A DNA stretch of 64,000 nucleotides from Haliclystus octoradiatus (lineage: Eukaryota > Cnidaria > Staurozoa > Stauromedusae > Haliclystidae): positions 28,904,561 to 28,968,560 of the forward strand of contig OU744447.1 of the NCBI GenBank assembly GCA_916610825.1, given 5' to 3'. Under the pieces are notes generated by a model. That model made no database searches. It saw nothing but the letters and a program-made list of their open reading frames with translations, and had not been told where the DNA came from. Position numbers and translations under genes: made by a program. Positions 35,837 to 47,720 of the stretch are shown here, in pieces (the stretch's first letter is position 1; each line of letters starts with the position of its first letter).

Positions 35837-37813
35837 CTGTTCACAGGGTGTGTCATTCTCGGATTCCTGAGAGAATATTTTTAAATTAACGTTAAATGCG
35901 TGCCAAAATTGTGCAATTTCCTTTAACTAAAAATGTTATTGAGACCTCTTTTGCTGAAGGTATAACGACTGGTAGAATTTACTAAATCTTTTGCTAAGAA
36001 TTCCCAGCAATTGATGAACTGAGCAAATTTGAAGTTTTACGAAATCATATCTTGGGTTGCATAAACCCTTGCAACGGATATTTAGAAACAGAAAATACAT
36101 AGGATGTTTCAAAAACAACCCTCAATTGCCACGAGACGTTTTAATATCTTATATATCTCAGTTTCTTTCTTAAGATTTGAACTTTTATTTTTAATTTCTA
36201 GATTTTTAATTGAGATAGATAGCCTTGAAAAGGTATATGAACTAGGTTTATTTCCACTTGAAAATGTCCTAACTGATTTGCATGAACATTGAATGAATAA
36301 TAATAACAACAACGGTTGTCAGACATTTCGAGGGAGGCCCTGCAACCAGTCTATTACACTTCTATACGGAATTTGGTGTTTTGTCGTAATCATCAAAATG
36401 TCTAGTTAATAAATGAATTGAACATTGATCGTTTTACACATCGTTTTGTATCTATTTAATGTTTAATTCCAGTATCTTCCAATTCCAATTGATAGAATTT
36501 AAAAACTTTAACAACTATATCTCATAATTTTATTATATTTAGCACACAATCATATGTAATTATTAATTAATGAAACCCATGTGCTGACATGGATTATATA
36601 ATTGTTAATCCTAGAATTTTTAACAAAATTAACTTGAATCTCAGCAGATTGATATTTGAATCTAGATCATTTGAAATCTGTTGATTTTGCTTAGTTCGAT
36701 ATATAAGATATCTTAGATCAATGTTTTGTTTTAGAAAGATAGATCGATGACGTCATTAGAAGTGATCTTCCTTTTAATTTCTGACGACGTCAATTTGTAT
36801 GTGCTTTTGGAAGGTTGATTTTGACTTTGAAGAATAGTTTTCCAAAGACGATATTTCTCTGATTAATTCTTCATCTATTGTGTTGCTTAAGGTAGAAATG
36901 TACAGGAATGTCAGCAAAGAATATCTCAGAAACCTATAGAAATAAATACAGAATAAAAAAACTAAGCTTCTAGCCAAGGTACGTCTGCCCAAGAGAGAAA
37001 TGCATAATTAAGTGTTTGGTTTGGAAAGACTAATACAATATACTCTAAACGCAGTCGACCATACAATATTTCATAGTTTGTACTATCATCGTTTATAGAT
37101 TATCAATTGATTTTATCAAGCAAATGAGCAAACTCTGATTACCTAGAACTGCAGCTACTGCAGAACTAGAACATGTATGTATTACATATATATCTCATGA
37201 TAATATCATGTAATCTTATGGGATTTTGGTGTGATAAGCTAGCTATGCCTGTCCCGATAATGCAATTATGAGTAAGGGCTAAGCTATGATCTATAAAGGC
37301 TATACATTGTGATCCCGATTGAAATGATGATTGATAATGAAATGAAAGAAATTTCCTTCCATGAAACATTCTAAGCACTTTGCTCGCACCTAAACTATTA
37401 TTATCACATACCATGGATTGATTGAACTATTGAATATATTATCGTAACATTTGAATATACTCAGAAAGGAGTTGTGTAGTAGTCAATTTATTCAGCGCCA
37501 GTGCGTTGTTACGCTGCGTCTTAGAGATTCAATTGTATAATCAGAAACTGTCCCTTAATCTACCCCGTAGGTTCGGTATGCCAGGCAACACAATGAGTTG
37601 ATCATTTCCATCATTTCATTTCCCTCCAAACAACCACAGGAAAGCATTTTTAAACCCTCGATTCCACAATATTAGTTTTAGTGAAATTCTCTTTATGATG
37701 CAGGTTAACAACACACCGTTTTGCCGGACATTGACCAACACCTCCGGTTATTACTTTTGCGAGGTCCCTCACCTGCTGGTCGTTTGGTATCTTGACCCAG
37801 CTAGTAATACAAA
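35837..37813. other. Intergenic spacer
   Basis: No exon or mobile element was recognised between the LTR fossil and the stop codon of the glycine/histidine-rich gene. A minus-strand AATAAA at 37492-37487 could serve as that gene's polyadenylation signal, about 320 bases past its stop. Confidence 0.5.
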
Positions 37814-40759
37814 TCAACGTTCTGGTCGTGGGATGATGTCTTTGTGAACATGTAAATGATGCTCATCATCGTCTTCGCCAGGTATAAATGATTTCTTTAC
37901 AATATTATTCCTGTAATCATCATCATCCCTTTCATATTCTTTAGAGTTCTCGTCATCATTATCACGAGGAATATTTGATCTCGGTGCTATTTCAGTTGGG
38001 TATTCAACATCTGTCTGAAGATCTTCAACAGTTGGTATATATGACCTTTGGAAATTCATAGGCCCCTCCTCTTGCCGACTACCTCCTCCACCAACTTCAT
38101 TATTATAGCTATCTTGAATGCCTCCTATGTTCATATTAGGGCTTTCTGAAGAGAAACTACTATCCTCTGCGGGTGGGCTGCCTCCACCGCCCATATTCAT
38201 TGCATTCATTGCATCACCCACTCCACCACCCATGTTACCACCATTCATTGCACCACCAGATAATGCAGCACTGATGCTGCCAGCAAGTGAGTTACTTATT
38301 CCTGACAGACCTGAAGCTCCATTTAATGCAGATGATAAGGAAGATGGAAGTGAGCCACCTCCTAGGCCACCCCCTAGACCACCACTTAAACCACTGCTTT
38401 GACCACCATTTTGGCCACCACCTTCACCATTTCCTGCTCCACCACCACCACCACCTCCTGCTCCACCACCACCACCACCACTGCCGAAGTTTCCAGCACC
38501 AGGCATAGAGCCGCCACTGTTAAATTGTCCACCTAGTCCACCAAGACCAGACAATCCGGATGACTTGGCAAATGCTGAACTACCTAATGGGCTTTCCATC
38601 CCTCCCCCAAGACCTGGCTGGGAACCACCACCCGGGTTAAGATCACTCATTGATGTACCTGGCATACCTGAAGAAGCGGGTCCTCCGCTTGTTCCTCCTC
38701 CTGGATGAACAAATATTACTGAGTCACTACCATCACCATTACCTCCAAGCATTTGTCTCTTTCTCCTGCTGATCAAACTCAGGATTGATTTCATTGGATC
38801 TTCAATATTTCGTTTTGACATCGTACGACTTGTGTGAACATCTCGTTTTCCCATGTATCCACCTGCACCACCACCGCCTCCGCCACCACCAAAGTCATGA
38901 TTTCCAACGTATTGGCCTCCATTTCCAAGAGCTGATGAACCAAAGCTTTGTGAGCCAATACCATCGTGACCACCACCATATTCTTGTCCACCTCCACCTC
39001 CACCCATCATTTCATGACCGCCTTCACTTCCACCACCGTATTCATGTACTGCTCCCATCATTTCTTCATTGTTTCCATGACTCATCTCCATTCCCCCTCC
39101 CATGCCTCCAATACTACCTCCCATTCCACCCATTCCTCCCATTGAACCCATTCCACCGTAAGTCATTCCTCCTCCTCCACCACCTCCAGCACCACCTCCT
39201 TCTCCTCCACCATGACCTCCACCATAATTATTGTATGATCCACTGTGGGAACCAGGGTGAACGATATGTGGCTGATGGATAACAATAGGTGGTCTATGAT
39301 ACACTGTTGGTGGCGATGTAACATGGACAGCAGGAACATGGTTACCAGCATTAATAATTGGTACAGGTGGACTAATATGGACAGCAGGGACATGTGGCCT
39401 CACGTGAATTGCTGGAACATGGGCTGGAATATTGATGTATGGAACATGAGGACCAATATGTACAGCTGGTACATGAGGTCCGATGTGAACAGGTGGATAA
39501 TGTGGTCCAATATGGATGGGTGGCGTATGTGGTCCAACATGAACGCTAGCTGGAAACGGATGCCATCCATAAAATTGACGCTTGAATAGTCGCATTGGTA
39601 AGTCTGATCTTTTGGAAATTGCTTCAATCAGTGGTACATCGCTCCTTCTGAAATAGCTACCACCGCCATGACCACCTCCTCCAAAACCACCACCACCATG
39701 ACCACCTCCAAATCCTCCTCCGTGTCCTCCACCAAATCCATGAATACCACCACCATATCCTCCTCCGTGTCCACCACCATGACCGCCGCCGAATCCTCCA
39801 CCGAATCCACCACCACCTCCATATCCTCCACCGCCATGTCCACCTCCACCATATCCTCCACCATAACCACCTCCGTGACCTCCTCCATGGCCACCTCCAT
39901 GTCCACCTCCATACCCATGGCCACCTCCATGACCACTCTCTCCCCAATCGTCACAACATTCACCACCAACGATGTGAGGTTGATGAAAAACGAGGGGAGG
40001 TTGGTGATATACAGTTGGTGGGGATGAAACATGAACTGCTGGACCCATTGGACCAGCATGCACTGTTGAAACTGGAGGAGGCATATGAACAAACGGTACG
40101 TGTGGTCCAACATGATAAAGTGGTGCATGTGTACCATAATGAATACTAGGTACATGAGGACCAACATGAACTGCTGGTACATGAGGTCCCACATGAATTG
40201 GGGGTGCATTTGGACCAACATGAACTGGTGGTGAGTGAGAAGGTACATATGTTGTATGATCATGATGGCCTCCACCGAAACCTCCAAATCCTCCACCGCC
40301 TCCTCCGTATCCACCACCTCCTCCTCCATATCCTCCGCCACCGTATCCGCCACCTCCTCCATAACCTCCACCACCATGTCCACCTCCGCCATAGCTACCT
40401 CCACCATAACCACCTCCATGACCACCTCCTCCGAAGCCACCAAATCCACCACTATGTCCTCCTCCACCCCATCCTCCTCCTCCATGTCCTCCACCATAAC
40501 CCCCACCACCCCAGCCTCCATGACCACCACCACCACCTCCCCAACCACCTTCGTGTCCTCCGCCGTGTGGGTATTCTATAACTTGTAATTTTGAAGGTTT
40601 GGCTTGTACTTTAACTCCATCTGGTCCTGCATTTACAACCAACTCAGGTGGCCTCTCGTGAACAGTCCATCTCGTATCTGCTTTCTCCGTTTCATATGCA
40701 TTTATTGAAATTGAAAACAGTAAAACTATTAAAGATGATAATGAGAAAAAAACCGCCAT
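37814..40759 (-). CDS. Secreted Gly/His/Pro-rich repeat protein, 981 residues
   Basis: Single-exon gene. The ATG at 40759 was chosen over one 17 codons upstream because it has a good context (aacaaaATGG) and opens a signal peptide (MAVFFSLSSLIVLLFSISINA). In order: a GGHGG/GGYGG-rich block (about residues 60-165); a 9-residue repeat array of type V-H-V-G-P-H-V-P (about 170-258) ending in YHQPPLVFHQPHIVGGECCD; a second Gly-rich block; FRRSDVP and a dibasic site FKR|QFYG (about 393); a second nonapeptide array (about 403-506); Gly/Met-rich sequence; RRKR|QMLGG (about 667); Gly/Ser-rich sequence; and an acidic C-terminus with HHLHVH. I infer an extracellular structural or adhesive protein cut by furin-like proteases, with His as possible metal or pH-responsive ligands. 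No known family recognised. Confidence 0.85.
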   Translation of the reverse strand: MAVFFSLSSLIVLLFSISINAYETEKADTRWTVHERPPELVVNAGPDGVKVQAKPSKLQVIEYPHGGGHEGGWGGGGGGHGGWGGGGYGGGHGGGGWGGGGHSGGFGGFGGGGHGGGYGGGSYGGGGHGGGGYGGGGGYGGGGYGGGGGGYGGGGGGFGGFGGGHHDHTTYVPSHSPPVHVGPNAPPIHVGPHVPAVHVGPHVPSIHYGTHAPLYHVGPHVPFVHMPPPVSTVHAGPMGPAVHVSSPPTVYHQPPLVFHQPHIVGGECCDDWGESGHGGGHGYGGGHGGGHGGGHGGGYGGGYGGGGHGGGGYGGGGGFGGGFGGGHGGGHGGGYGGGIHGFGGGHGGGFGGGHGGGGFGGGGHGGGSYFRRSDVPLIEAISKRSDLPMRLFKRQFYGWHPFPASVHVGPHTPPIHIGPHYPPVHIGPHVPAVHIGPHVPYINIPAHVPAIHVRPHVPAVHISPPVPIINAGNHVPAVHVTSPPTVYHRPPIVIHQPHIVHPGSHSGSYNNYGGGHGGGEGGGAGGGGGGGMTYGGMGSMGGMGGMGGSIGGMGGGMEMSHGNNEEMMGAVHEYGGGSEGGHEMMGGGGGGQEYGGGHDGIGSQSFGSSALGNGGQYVGNHDFGGGGGGGGAGGYMGKRDVHTSRTMSKRNIEDPMKSILSLISRRKRQMLGGNGDGSDSVIFVHPGGGTSGGPASSGMPGTSMSDLNPGGGSQPGLGGGMESPLGSSAFAKSSGLSGLGGLGGQFNSGGSMPGAGNFGSGGGGGGAGGGGGGGAGNGEGGGQNGGQSSGLSGGLGGGLGGGSLPSSLSSALNGASGLSGISNSLAGSISAALSGGAMNGGNMGGGVGDAMNAMNMGGGGSPPAEDSSFSSESPNMNIGGIQDSYNNEVGGGGSRQEEGPMNFQRSYIPTVEDLQTDVEYPTEIAPRSNIPRDNDDENSKEYERDDDDYRNNIVKKSFIPGEDDDEHHLHVHKDIIPRPER

Positions 40760-42594
40760 TTTGTTACGACGGAATATTCCGCTTGATATTAATATTTCTT
40801 TGTAAACCATGTAAAGTTTAAATTTCTATTATTATTATTACAAAAGCTCTCATTGAATATTTTCACTTTGGCCTACATAAAACCAAGCTAAGACGATTCA
40901 CCACTGTGATTGAATGGGGCTGATTACTTTTCCCTGAGATCAGAATGCCATCAAGGTCGTGATCTTTACTTGTGGTTCCATTACACCCGTAAACCCATGA
41001 ATGAAGATCACGGCACATCCAATAAACAACCATTGTCTTAATGGCGTTCTTATATGCATTACCTGTTAGCTAGATAAAAGGTCAGTGATTTGTTTTGACT
41101 AAAGATCGTTGAATTTATTCAGAGACATGGCAAAGTAAATTTTACATTTATTGATGCTGCTAAGGATATTATTTTAAATTTTAAAAATCAATAACTATAT
41201 TCATGTTCTAGTTATGGTTGAAATGAAATTTATTCTTGAACAACAGGACTGTCTTCATGCACGAGTATTGCTTTTTTTAAAGATCAATTTCATTATTATC
41301 ATGCCGTAGACGTCAATATTTTAATCATCTTATTATTGACAAATGCTATTGTTTTTATCGATTAAATCTCTAAGGAGGAAGCAAGTTTTGGCCATTATCA
41401 ATGAATGCTTGCCAAAATTCGATTCATTTGCTATGTAAAAATGAAATTGTAAACGACTGCGTTTTGATATCTACCAAACACAATCCATATCATCTGCAGT
41501 GACATTCAATTTTCATGGAATTTTCGGCAGTTCTCATTTTCAAACGATAAGTGATGTTTTAATGACACTATATATATGAAGGGATTTCAACTTCATACGT
41601 TTTCACATTTTATGGAGGGAATTACATACTTGTTTCATGTTACCCCCGCCTACAATGAAAACCTTGATACTAACATTTGACATGCAAAATACGATTATTC
41701 TCGTCTTGCTAAATGTTATGGGTGTTGCTATTGTTTCTTCGCTTTTGTCTAATCAATTCTGAACGTTTGTGAGGGCTTTTGGGGGTCATGATATCTTTTG
41801 TACTCCTACTAGCATACATTTCAAACGTTTTAATCACAATCACGATTCCTATTACGATTCGCATATATAGATCCGCAAGATATAGAACGGAAAAATAAAT
41901 ACAAAGCACAATAGCATATTCACATTTACCGCAAACATGCTCTGCAAACATGCATATGTTATGAAGGCATATACAGTAAATTATCTCAGATAAGCTTTGA
42001 TACGGTCAGCCAAACCAAAAATTGTAATCGTATACTGCAGATACAAATAATCGATAAGGATGTAATATTTCAATATTTGAAGGTATGTGATAGATTGGAT
42101 GTTGTAAAGGATGTTGTTAGTAAAAAATGCATCTTTCATTTCCTATGAGTATCATTTATTAGTTTGCTTTAACTTGCGTTTCATTTAAGAGAGAGCATGT
42201 TTACATCTACTACAGAAATGGATAAATACCGCAGTTTGATTAAAAGAAATGACAAAATATCAAGTCGATGTGTGTATTATTGAACTTATCAAAATGAGTA
42301 AATGATCTATAATATTATTGAATTGCAACTTTATAAAAAATTGTCTTATTAATTTAACTTAATTTTTATTTATTAATTTATCCTTCTTGAATTGTTATTC
42401 ATGGTGTTGATCTAATGTACATCTTTGTATGGCATTTATTCTCATTGCATGTAATCTGTGTCTTTAATATTTGTTCTTTCTTTTGGTAAATGTTTGTCAT
42501 TTTGTAAGTATGTTCTCACATTTGTCATCTTTTTCTTGTAATGTGTGAGTAATCTTTCTCTTTCTGTTTGAGGTTAAGTCTGCTTCTTTGCATT
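40760..42594. other. Spacer between the two single-exon repeat-protein genes
   Basis: It should contain the promoter of the gene starting at 40759; no clear TATA box was identified. AATAAA on the minus strand at 42440-42435 lies about 155 bases past the stop of the upstream gene and is a candidate polyadenylation signal. Nothing else stands out. Confidence 0.5.
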
Positions 42595-43626
42595 TTATTC
42601 TCCTTTTTTGCTAATTTTGGAGCGTCCAAAATCTCCATGGCTACCTCCGCCAAAGCCAAATCCACCACCACCACCACCCATGTGTCCTCCACCAAATCCA
42701 CCCCCCATGTGACCACCACCAAATCCACCTTCCATGTGCCCTCCCCCGAATCCTCCTTCATGTCCTCCTCCGAATCCTCCTTCGTGTCCACCAATACCAC
42801 CACTGATCCCCCCAAATCCACCACCGCCATGACCACCTTCGCCTCCATGTCCGCCATAAGATCCTTCATCACAACATTCACCTCCGACAATATGAGGCTG
42901 GTGCATAACAAGAGGAGGTTGATGATAGACAGTCGGTGGGGATGATACCTGAACGGGTGGGGACATTGGTCCTGCATGTACTGTGTGAACTGGAGGTCCC
43001 ATGTGGACAAATGGAACATGTGGTCCAACGTGATATAAAGGTGCGTGGGTACCATAATGAATACTTGGAACATGTGGTCCAACGTGAACTGCCGGTACAT
43101 GTGGTCCAACATGAATTGGTGGGGCATTAGGTCCAACATGAACAGGAGGACTGTGAGATGGCACATATGTTGTATGATCTCCACCACCGTGTCCAAATCC
43201 ACCACCACCATACCCACCACCACCGTGTCCTCCATATCCTCCCTCCATACCGCCACCACCACCATGTCCAAATCCAACCCCACCTCCTATTCCACCTCCT
43301 ATTCCACCTCCCATTCCACCACCATGGCCAAACCCTCCGAAACTACCTTCACTTCCGCCATATCCACCTCCGTGACTAAATCCTCCAATGCCACCACCAA
43401 TTCCTCCTCCAATTCCACCTCCAATTCCACCTCCAATCCCACCTCCAATTCCACCTCCAATCCCACCTATTCCACCACCTCCATGTCCTCCGTATCCACC
43501 AACACTGCCGCCGCCACCACCATGGCCAAATCCAACATATTGCCTTTTATGCGTGTCTTTTTTCGCCATAGGATAACATAAGACTGTGCTTACGAGGAAC
43601 AGTATTCCTCCAGCGTAAAACTGCAT
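42595..43626 (-). CDS. Secreted Gly/His/Pro-rich repeat protein, 343 residues
   Basis: Complete single-exon paralogue of the gene starting at 40759. The start context is gagaaaATGC. A signal peptide (MQFYAGGILFLVSTVLC) is followed by a short propeptide ending HKR, so the mature chain would begin QYVGFG. Residues 30-140 are Gly-rich and include a GGGI tetrapeptide run. Residues about 145-245 form the nonapeptide array (PVHVGPNAPPIHVGPHVP and onward), almost the same as the first array of the larger paralogue, ending in the heptad-like YHQPPLVMHQPHIVGGECCD. A second Gly-rich block with GGGHMGG repeats and a basic tail FGRSKISKKGE follow. The paired cysteines are the only ones in the mature chain that I see, so they could link chains. 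Likely role: extracellular matrix or adhesive component. Family unknown. Confidence 0.87.
   Translation of the reverse strand: MQFYAGGILFLVSTVLCYPMAKKDTHKRQYVGFGHGGGGGSVGGYGGHGGGGIGGIGGGIGGGIGGGIGGGIGGGIGGGIGGFSHGGGYGGSEGSFGGFGHGGGMGGGIGGGIGGGVGFGHGGGGGMEGGYGGHGGGGYGGGGFGHGGGDHTTYVPSHSPPVHVGPNAPPIHVGPHVPAVHVGPHVPSIHYGTHAPLYHVGPHVPFVHMGPPVHTVHAGPMSPPVQVSSPPTVYHQPPLVMHQPHIVGGECCDEGSYGGHGGEGGHGGGGFGGISGGIGGHEGGFGGGHEGGFGGGHMEGGFGGGHMGGGFGGGHMGGGGGGFGFGGGSHGDFGRSKISKKGE
43385..43466. repeat. 12-base minisatellite coding for Gly-Gly-Gly-Ile
   Basis: About seven copies of the plus-strand unit ccaattccacct with synonymous variants (att/atc, cct/ccc), giving GGGI repeats in the minus-strand protein. 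It is likely to vary in copy number between individuals. Confidence 0.85.
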
Positions 43627-46600
43627 TTTCTCAAATCAATTAAAAAATAACTTATAACTTTTTGAGATGTATTTCCTATGCACATAAACTTCTTTACTGT
43701 CAGGCAATTCTGAATTTTGCTTGATCTGTATTTTCGCTCTTACATCAACGAACAAGCTTAAAAGCAAAGTTGACTTAATCGTAAACATGGACTGGTGCCA
43801 GACAAACACCATGATTTAGATCTTCTCAAACGGAACGACCATGCCCAGTCAACTGTAGATAGCGTTTCTGAGTAAATGCGTTGTAGTGTTTTCGATTAAC
43901 TGAAACCAAATCAATGATGTCATGTTGTTGTTTACATATTTGATGTGAAACTAGGGTTTTCAAATCGTTGGACTGAATCATTTAAAATTAAATTTATTGA
44001 GATTCTTCAGATATCCTGGGTCCCCACAATATATCTGGTATAAAAGTTTTCAGTGTTACTGATTACTGTTTCAGAAGTACTAGCCTGATGGCTTTAGCAA
44101 AAAGAGTGGATGTGGAATATCTTTATATGCTATATTTGTAGGCTAGTCACATTGCTACTTTGTATGCATATTTGCAGACATTCAAATTCATTTCAAATAT
44201 TTAATAAAAACATCTCTACTCTGTTTGAACTATTGTCGTTGTAAGGTTTTCTTAATGCAGCTTGCAGATCTTGTTCTATTTTTGTTATATGGAAACAAGG
44301 CAAAGAAGAATATCGCTGCTCTTCTATAATCAAAATGTTTTCGTGATTATGAGCATAACAATTGCAACCAATCTGAAAAGAAAATGGAAAAGTCCAAATA
44401 TAGAAACATGTTTTCATTTGTAAGAAATTTACTAAGAATGTTCTTCGATTGTCAAGAAAACTAACAAACTATTTCTGTGTTATACTTTACATTTTATACA
44501 AATACTTTCCCAATCAAACTCAGTTAAAATCATCATGCAAAATAGAAATCAATACATGTGTAATGCCATGAATGTAAATAGTGTTCATATTTTTCAAATT
44601 CAAATCTTTCTACTTTTAAAATACTTCCTTTAAGAGTTCATTCAACAGCAATAATTTGTTAGTGTATATCTGATTGTTTTCCTTATAATTCATAATTTTG
44701 TTTTACTGGAATTACTTTCTAGAGGTTTCATAATTAACGATTCGTGCCTATATATTCTATATACAATATGGATATTCTGAGAATGGAGCGTTTGTTGCTT
44801 CTCCGGAGGAGTCCGAAATATACTTGGAGCAGGGGTGTGCCATCTTCAGAAATCGAGGAGAACGATACAATTTCGCAGAAAGTGAAAATCAAGACCCTAA
44901 AATGTCATGTTATTCCGACCAAAACAAAGGAGAAGTACAAAAATTACGAAAAACTATTAAATTAATAACGTAAAATTGCACACTCTCTTAAAAATGACAC
45001 GTCCCATATAGCTGGTGCACGGAAATCCCTGGGTTTTTTTTTTTATAGGATGCATTTTCAAATTAATAGATTTTGATGAAAATTAAGAAGGCTCTGACTA
45101 TAAAAGTTGAAATAATTAGTTTTTGCGAAGATTCTTAACTTTTTTCGAAGAAGACTTACCGACGCTTGTTTGCAATTATGAAATTTAAAATAAGATACAT
45201 AAACGAATACCTACTTTACTATGAATATAGATTAGGATATACTATATATATAGTATACAGTATACAATATCAGAGACATTGATTATATGGCAATTTGTTG
45301 AATGTCTGCTTGAGAGATCATTTAATCTAAAGTAAATCAAAAAGGATAATCCGACTGAGAAATGAGACGCAGTTATAGATCGTTGCACTTCATGGATTTC
45401 AAATTATGGCCTCCAATTTCAAACATCCAGTATTCGAACCGTTTCACAAGCTATATAAAAAGCTGACAAAACTGTATCTCTGAGCAATTTGTGGATAATT
45501 TGTTTCATATATGATATAAATGGCCAATATAGCCATTCGTGTGAACCCGCAAATATCATATTATCTATTAAATCTGTAAACACATGAATTCCGCGGCAGT
45601 GGTATATACAATGATATATGAAACAATCTTTAGAATACATGAATCTTCAAAACAATTTATATTCAATTTCAACAACTATATATGCTATACCACGTACGTT
45701 AACATTTATTTTATAATTAATTTTCCGTGGTTTGTCTGAAATCAATAAATCTATTTGATATCCTACAGTTTTACAAATATTCCATCAAACTACGGAGTTG
45801 TTCTACTGCGTTTTCTTTGTATAATTACATGTTATGTTTCATTCACTGAGTATATATATACTCAATTATAAGTCGTCTTATTTACTGATGCATACGTAAT
45901 TACTTTCATGAAAGAACTATGGTGAGTCATCAAATGACATTGCAGCAAGGAGACGCTTTTTTATCCCAACACAGTTTCGATGCCCCAACAATCATGCAAT
46001 TGCTTTCGTTCTACTCAAGCAACATATATGTGTCATACATGAATTTATATACCATCATGGACGTTCTTATAGAGAGCATCGTATAACATACAAGTCAAAA
46101 CTATATAAAAATGCATTTTGTAAAATTAAGCTATAATGTACGGCCATAATATAGTTCATGACCTGAAAATGTATGAAGGCTATTTACATGTGACTGGAGT
46201 TGTGAGTATGTAGGTAAGGTGAGTTTTTGAAACAAATATTTTGCAATTCGCAAGCACATAAAAATACACAATCAAACCATTGATGAAGTAGCCAGTCGTT
46301 TTAAGGTACTGAAATAAGTTCCTCTGAATCCAAATGGAATTGCAAAGGAATGTAAATTACAGTAATTTTAATATAAATTTGTAGAATATTTAAAAAAATT
46401 TACTCTTGGAAATGGATAGAAGATATCCAAAACGTTGAGAGCATGAAATAAAATTAGAAAACTGTTGCCACTGACTTTTTCTTTCAAATGATATGAGAAG
46501 ACACTTTTAATCAAATTTTAAAATGTCTTAGTGAACCTGAAAATGATAAGTTACTATATAACTTTTTGTATCGAGATTCCCATGGGATTCTTTTATCTTT

Positions 46601-46734
46601 CAAATTATCATTTCATACAAATCCTAATTTTGCAGTAGTTTTTAATGTAGCAAGCCCAATGCTTCTTCTCTTACACAATGCCAATATGAGATTTTACAAA
46701 TAACATATTCTACGTTTCTGTCAGTGTTGTGAGA

Positions 46735-46850
46735 ATTACTTGAAAAAGTAATTAATTAGATTACAAATTACTTTTACTAAAAATTCAAAATTATGTCACT
46801 AATTACTTTTCCGAAAAGTAATTAATTACAAATTACTAATTACTTAGGAA
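46735..46850. repeat. AATTACTTTT-type imperfect repeat cluster
   Basis: The sequences agtaattaatta, caaattactttt and aattacttttccgaaaagtaatt occur several times in both orientations within about 115 bases. This resembles the ends of a decayed small DNA element. Boundaries are uncertain. Confidence 0.5.
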
Positions 46851-47371
46851 CTTTCTATCCTTAATTATTAGAAATCGGAATTTATTATGATTATTATTAT
46901 GAGCTGGATAATGATAGATATTTTGAAAATCATCCCTCATTTGCGTTCAAAATTATCTTCCCTTTTGTTTTTTTTGCTTTCTTCAGATTACTACACAAGA
47001 ATAATTAGGAAGGAATTGAAAATAATATGGCGAAACTCAATAGCATCGTCTTCCTTTCAAATTCAAACTCAATCCACAGATGCTTTACGGGTGATTTATA
47101 CCTCTCAATATGTGCCTCTTCATTGCCACATCGGTGTGTTGTTATTCGCCTCTATTAAATCTTTATTTTCATTATATCATAAACTACTTCTTTACAAATT
47201 CGACATAAATAAAACTGTTAATTTCTATCTGTACTGTACATGCCGTTCTGCTTGTATAATAACATAATTTAGAGGTGAACGTCATTTACCTACCAGGCAA
47301 AGGTTCATATACATTTATAGTCTCTGTCACCCTAACAACCTGTTTCAAAATTTGAGGCTCTTTCTGCAATA

Positions 47372-47378
<7 letters not shown>

Positions 47379-47428
<50 letters not shown>
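47379..47428. repeat. (TA)n microsatellite followed by TG
   Basis: About 25 TA units followed by gtgtgtgt. Confidence 0.95.
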
Positions 47429-47437
<9 letters not shown>

Positions 47438-47534
47438 CTCATCTACACATTTAGAATCATTGATATTACCCGATATTTGTTTTTAATAAGTAACCAGTAT
47501 TTGACATTGGGGACATATAACTGATGGGTATATA

Positions 47535-47720
47535 CAGTAAAATCCGGAAATAACTGTTCCGACTTTAACCGTATTCTGTCAATAACAGCAAGCCAAAAAA
47601 TCCGATACCGAGTAATTTGCGGTCAAAGTTTGCTAAATATCTACCGCTAACAAACGGATTCTGCCAAAACCGGTAAAATAGTTTGTCTCCCTAGCATTCC
47701 ATTATTGCCAGATTCAACTG
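47535..47720. mobile_element. Short pogo-like MITE, 186 bp
   Basis: The left end is cagtaaaatccggaaataac; the reverse-complemented right end is cagttgaatctggcaataat. Both abut TA (47533-47534 and 47721-47722). CAGT-x-GAATC-type ends and TA duplication fit pogo/Tigger. The interior (tccgactttaaccg, ctgccaaaaccgg) is non-coding. It is a different family from the 2-kb element at 17717, with similar termini. Confidence 0.7.

Larger units (their letters stand above)
43627..47534. other. Intergenic spacer, 3.9 kb
   Basis: No supported gene between two members of the cluster. Visible simple features are a self-complementary AT tract at about 45240-45265 and the two repeats listed separately (46735-46850 and 47379-47428). 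A plus-strand open frame at 44744-44965 has a protein-like basic stretch but no other support. Confidence 0.5.

Noticed and set aside
39628-40581. Long open frames in other frames and on the plus strand over the glycine-rich genes (for example Val/Met/Glu-rich or Thr/Ser/Met-rich readings)
   Set aside because: They are by-products of GGN-rich repeats, which have no stops in alternative frames. They lack signal peptides, and the Gly/His reading carries the conserved arrays.
40757-40810. Upstream ATG at 40810 for the 981-residue protein
   Set aside because: It would place 17 polar and basic residues before a clear signal peptide; the ATG at 40759 has the better context.
44744-44965. Small plus-strand open frame with a basic, protein-like C-terminal half
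   Set aside because: No splice context, signal or recognisable motif; it is isolated in AT-rich spacer.
46887-47267. 126-codon plus-strand open frame
   Set aside because: The composition is that of AT-rich random sequence, with no motif and no neighbouring exon.
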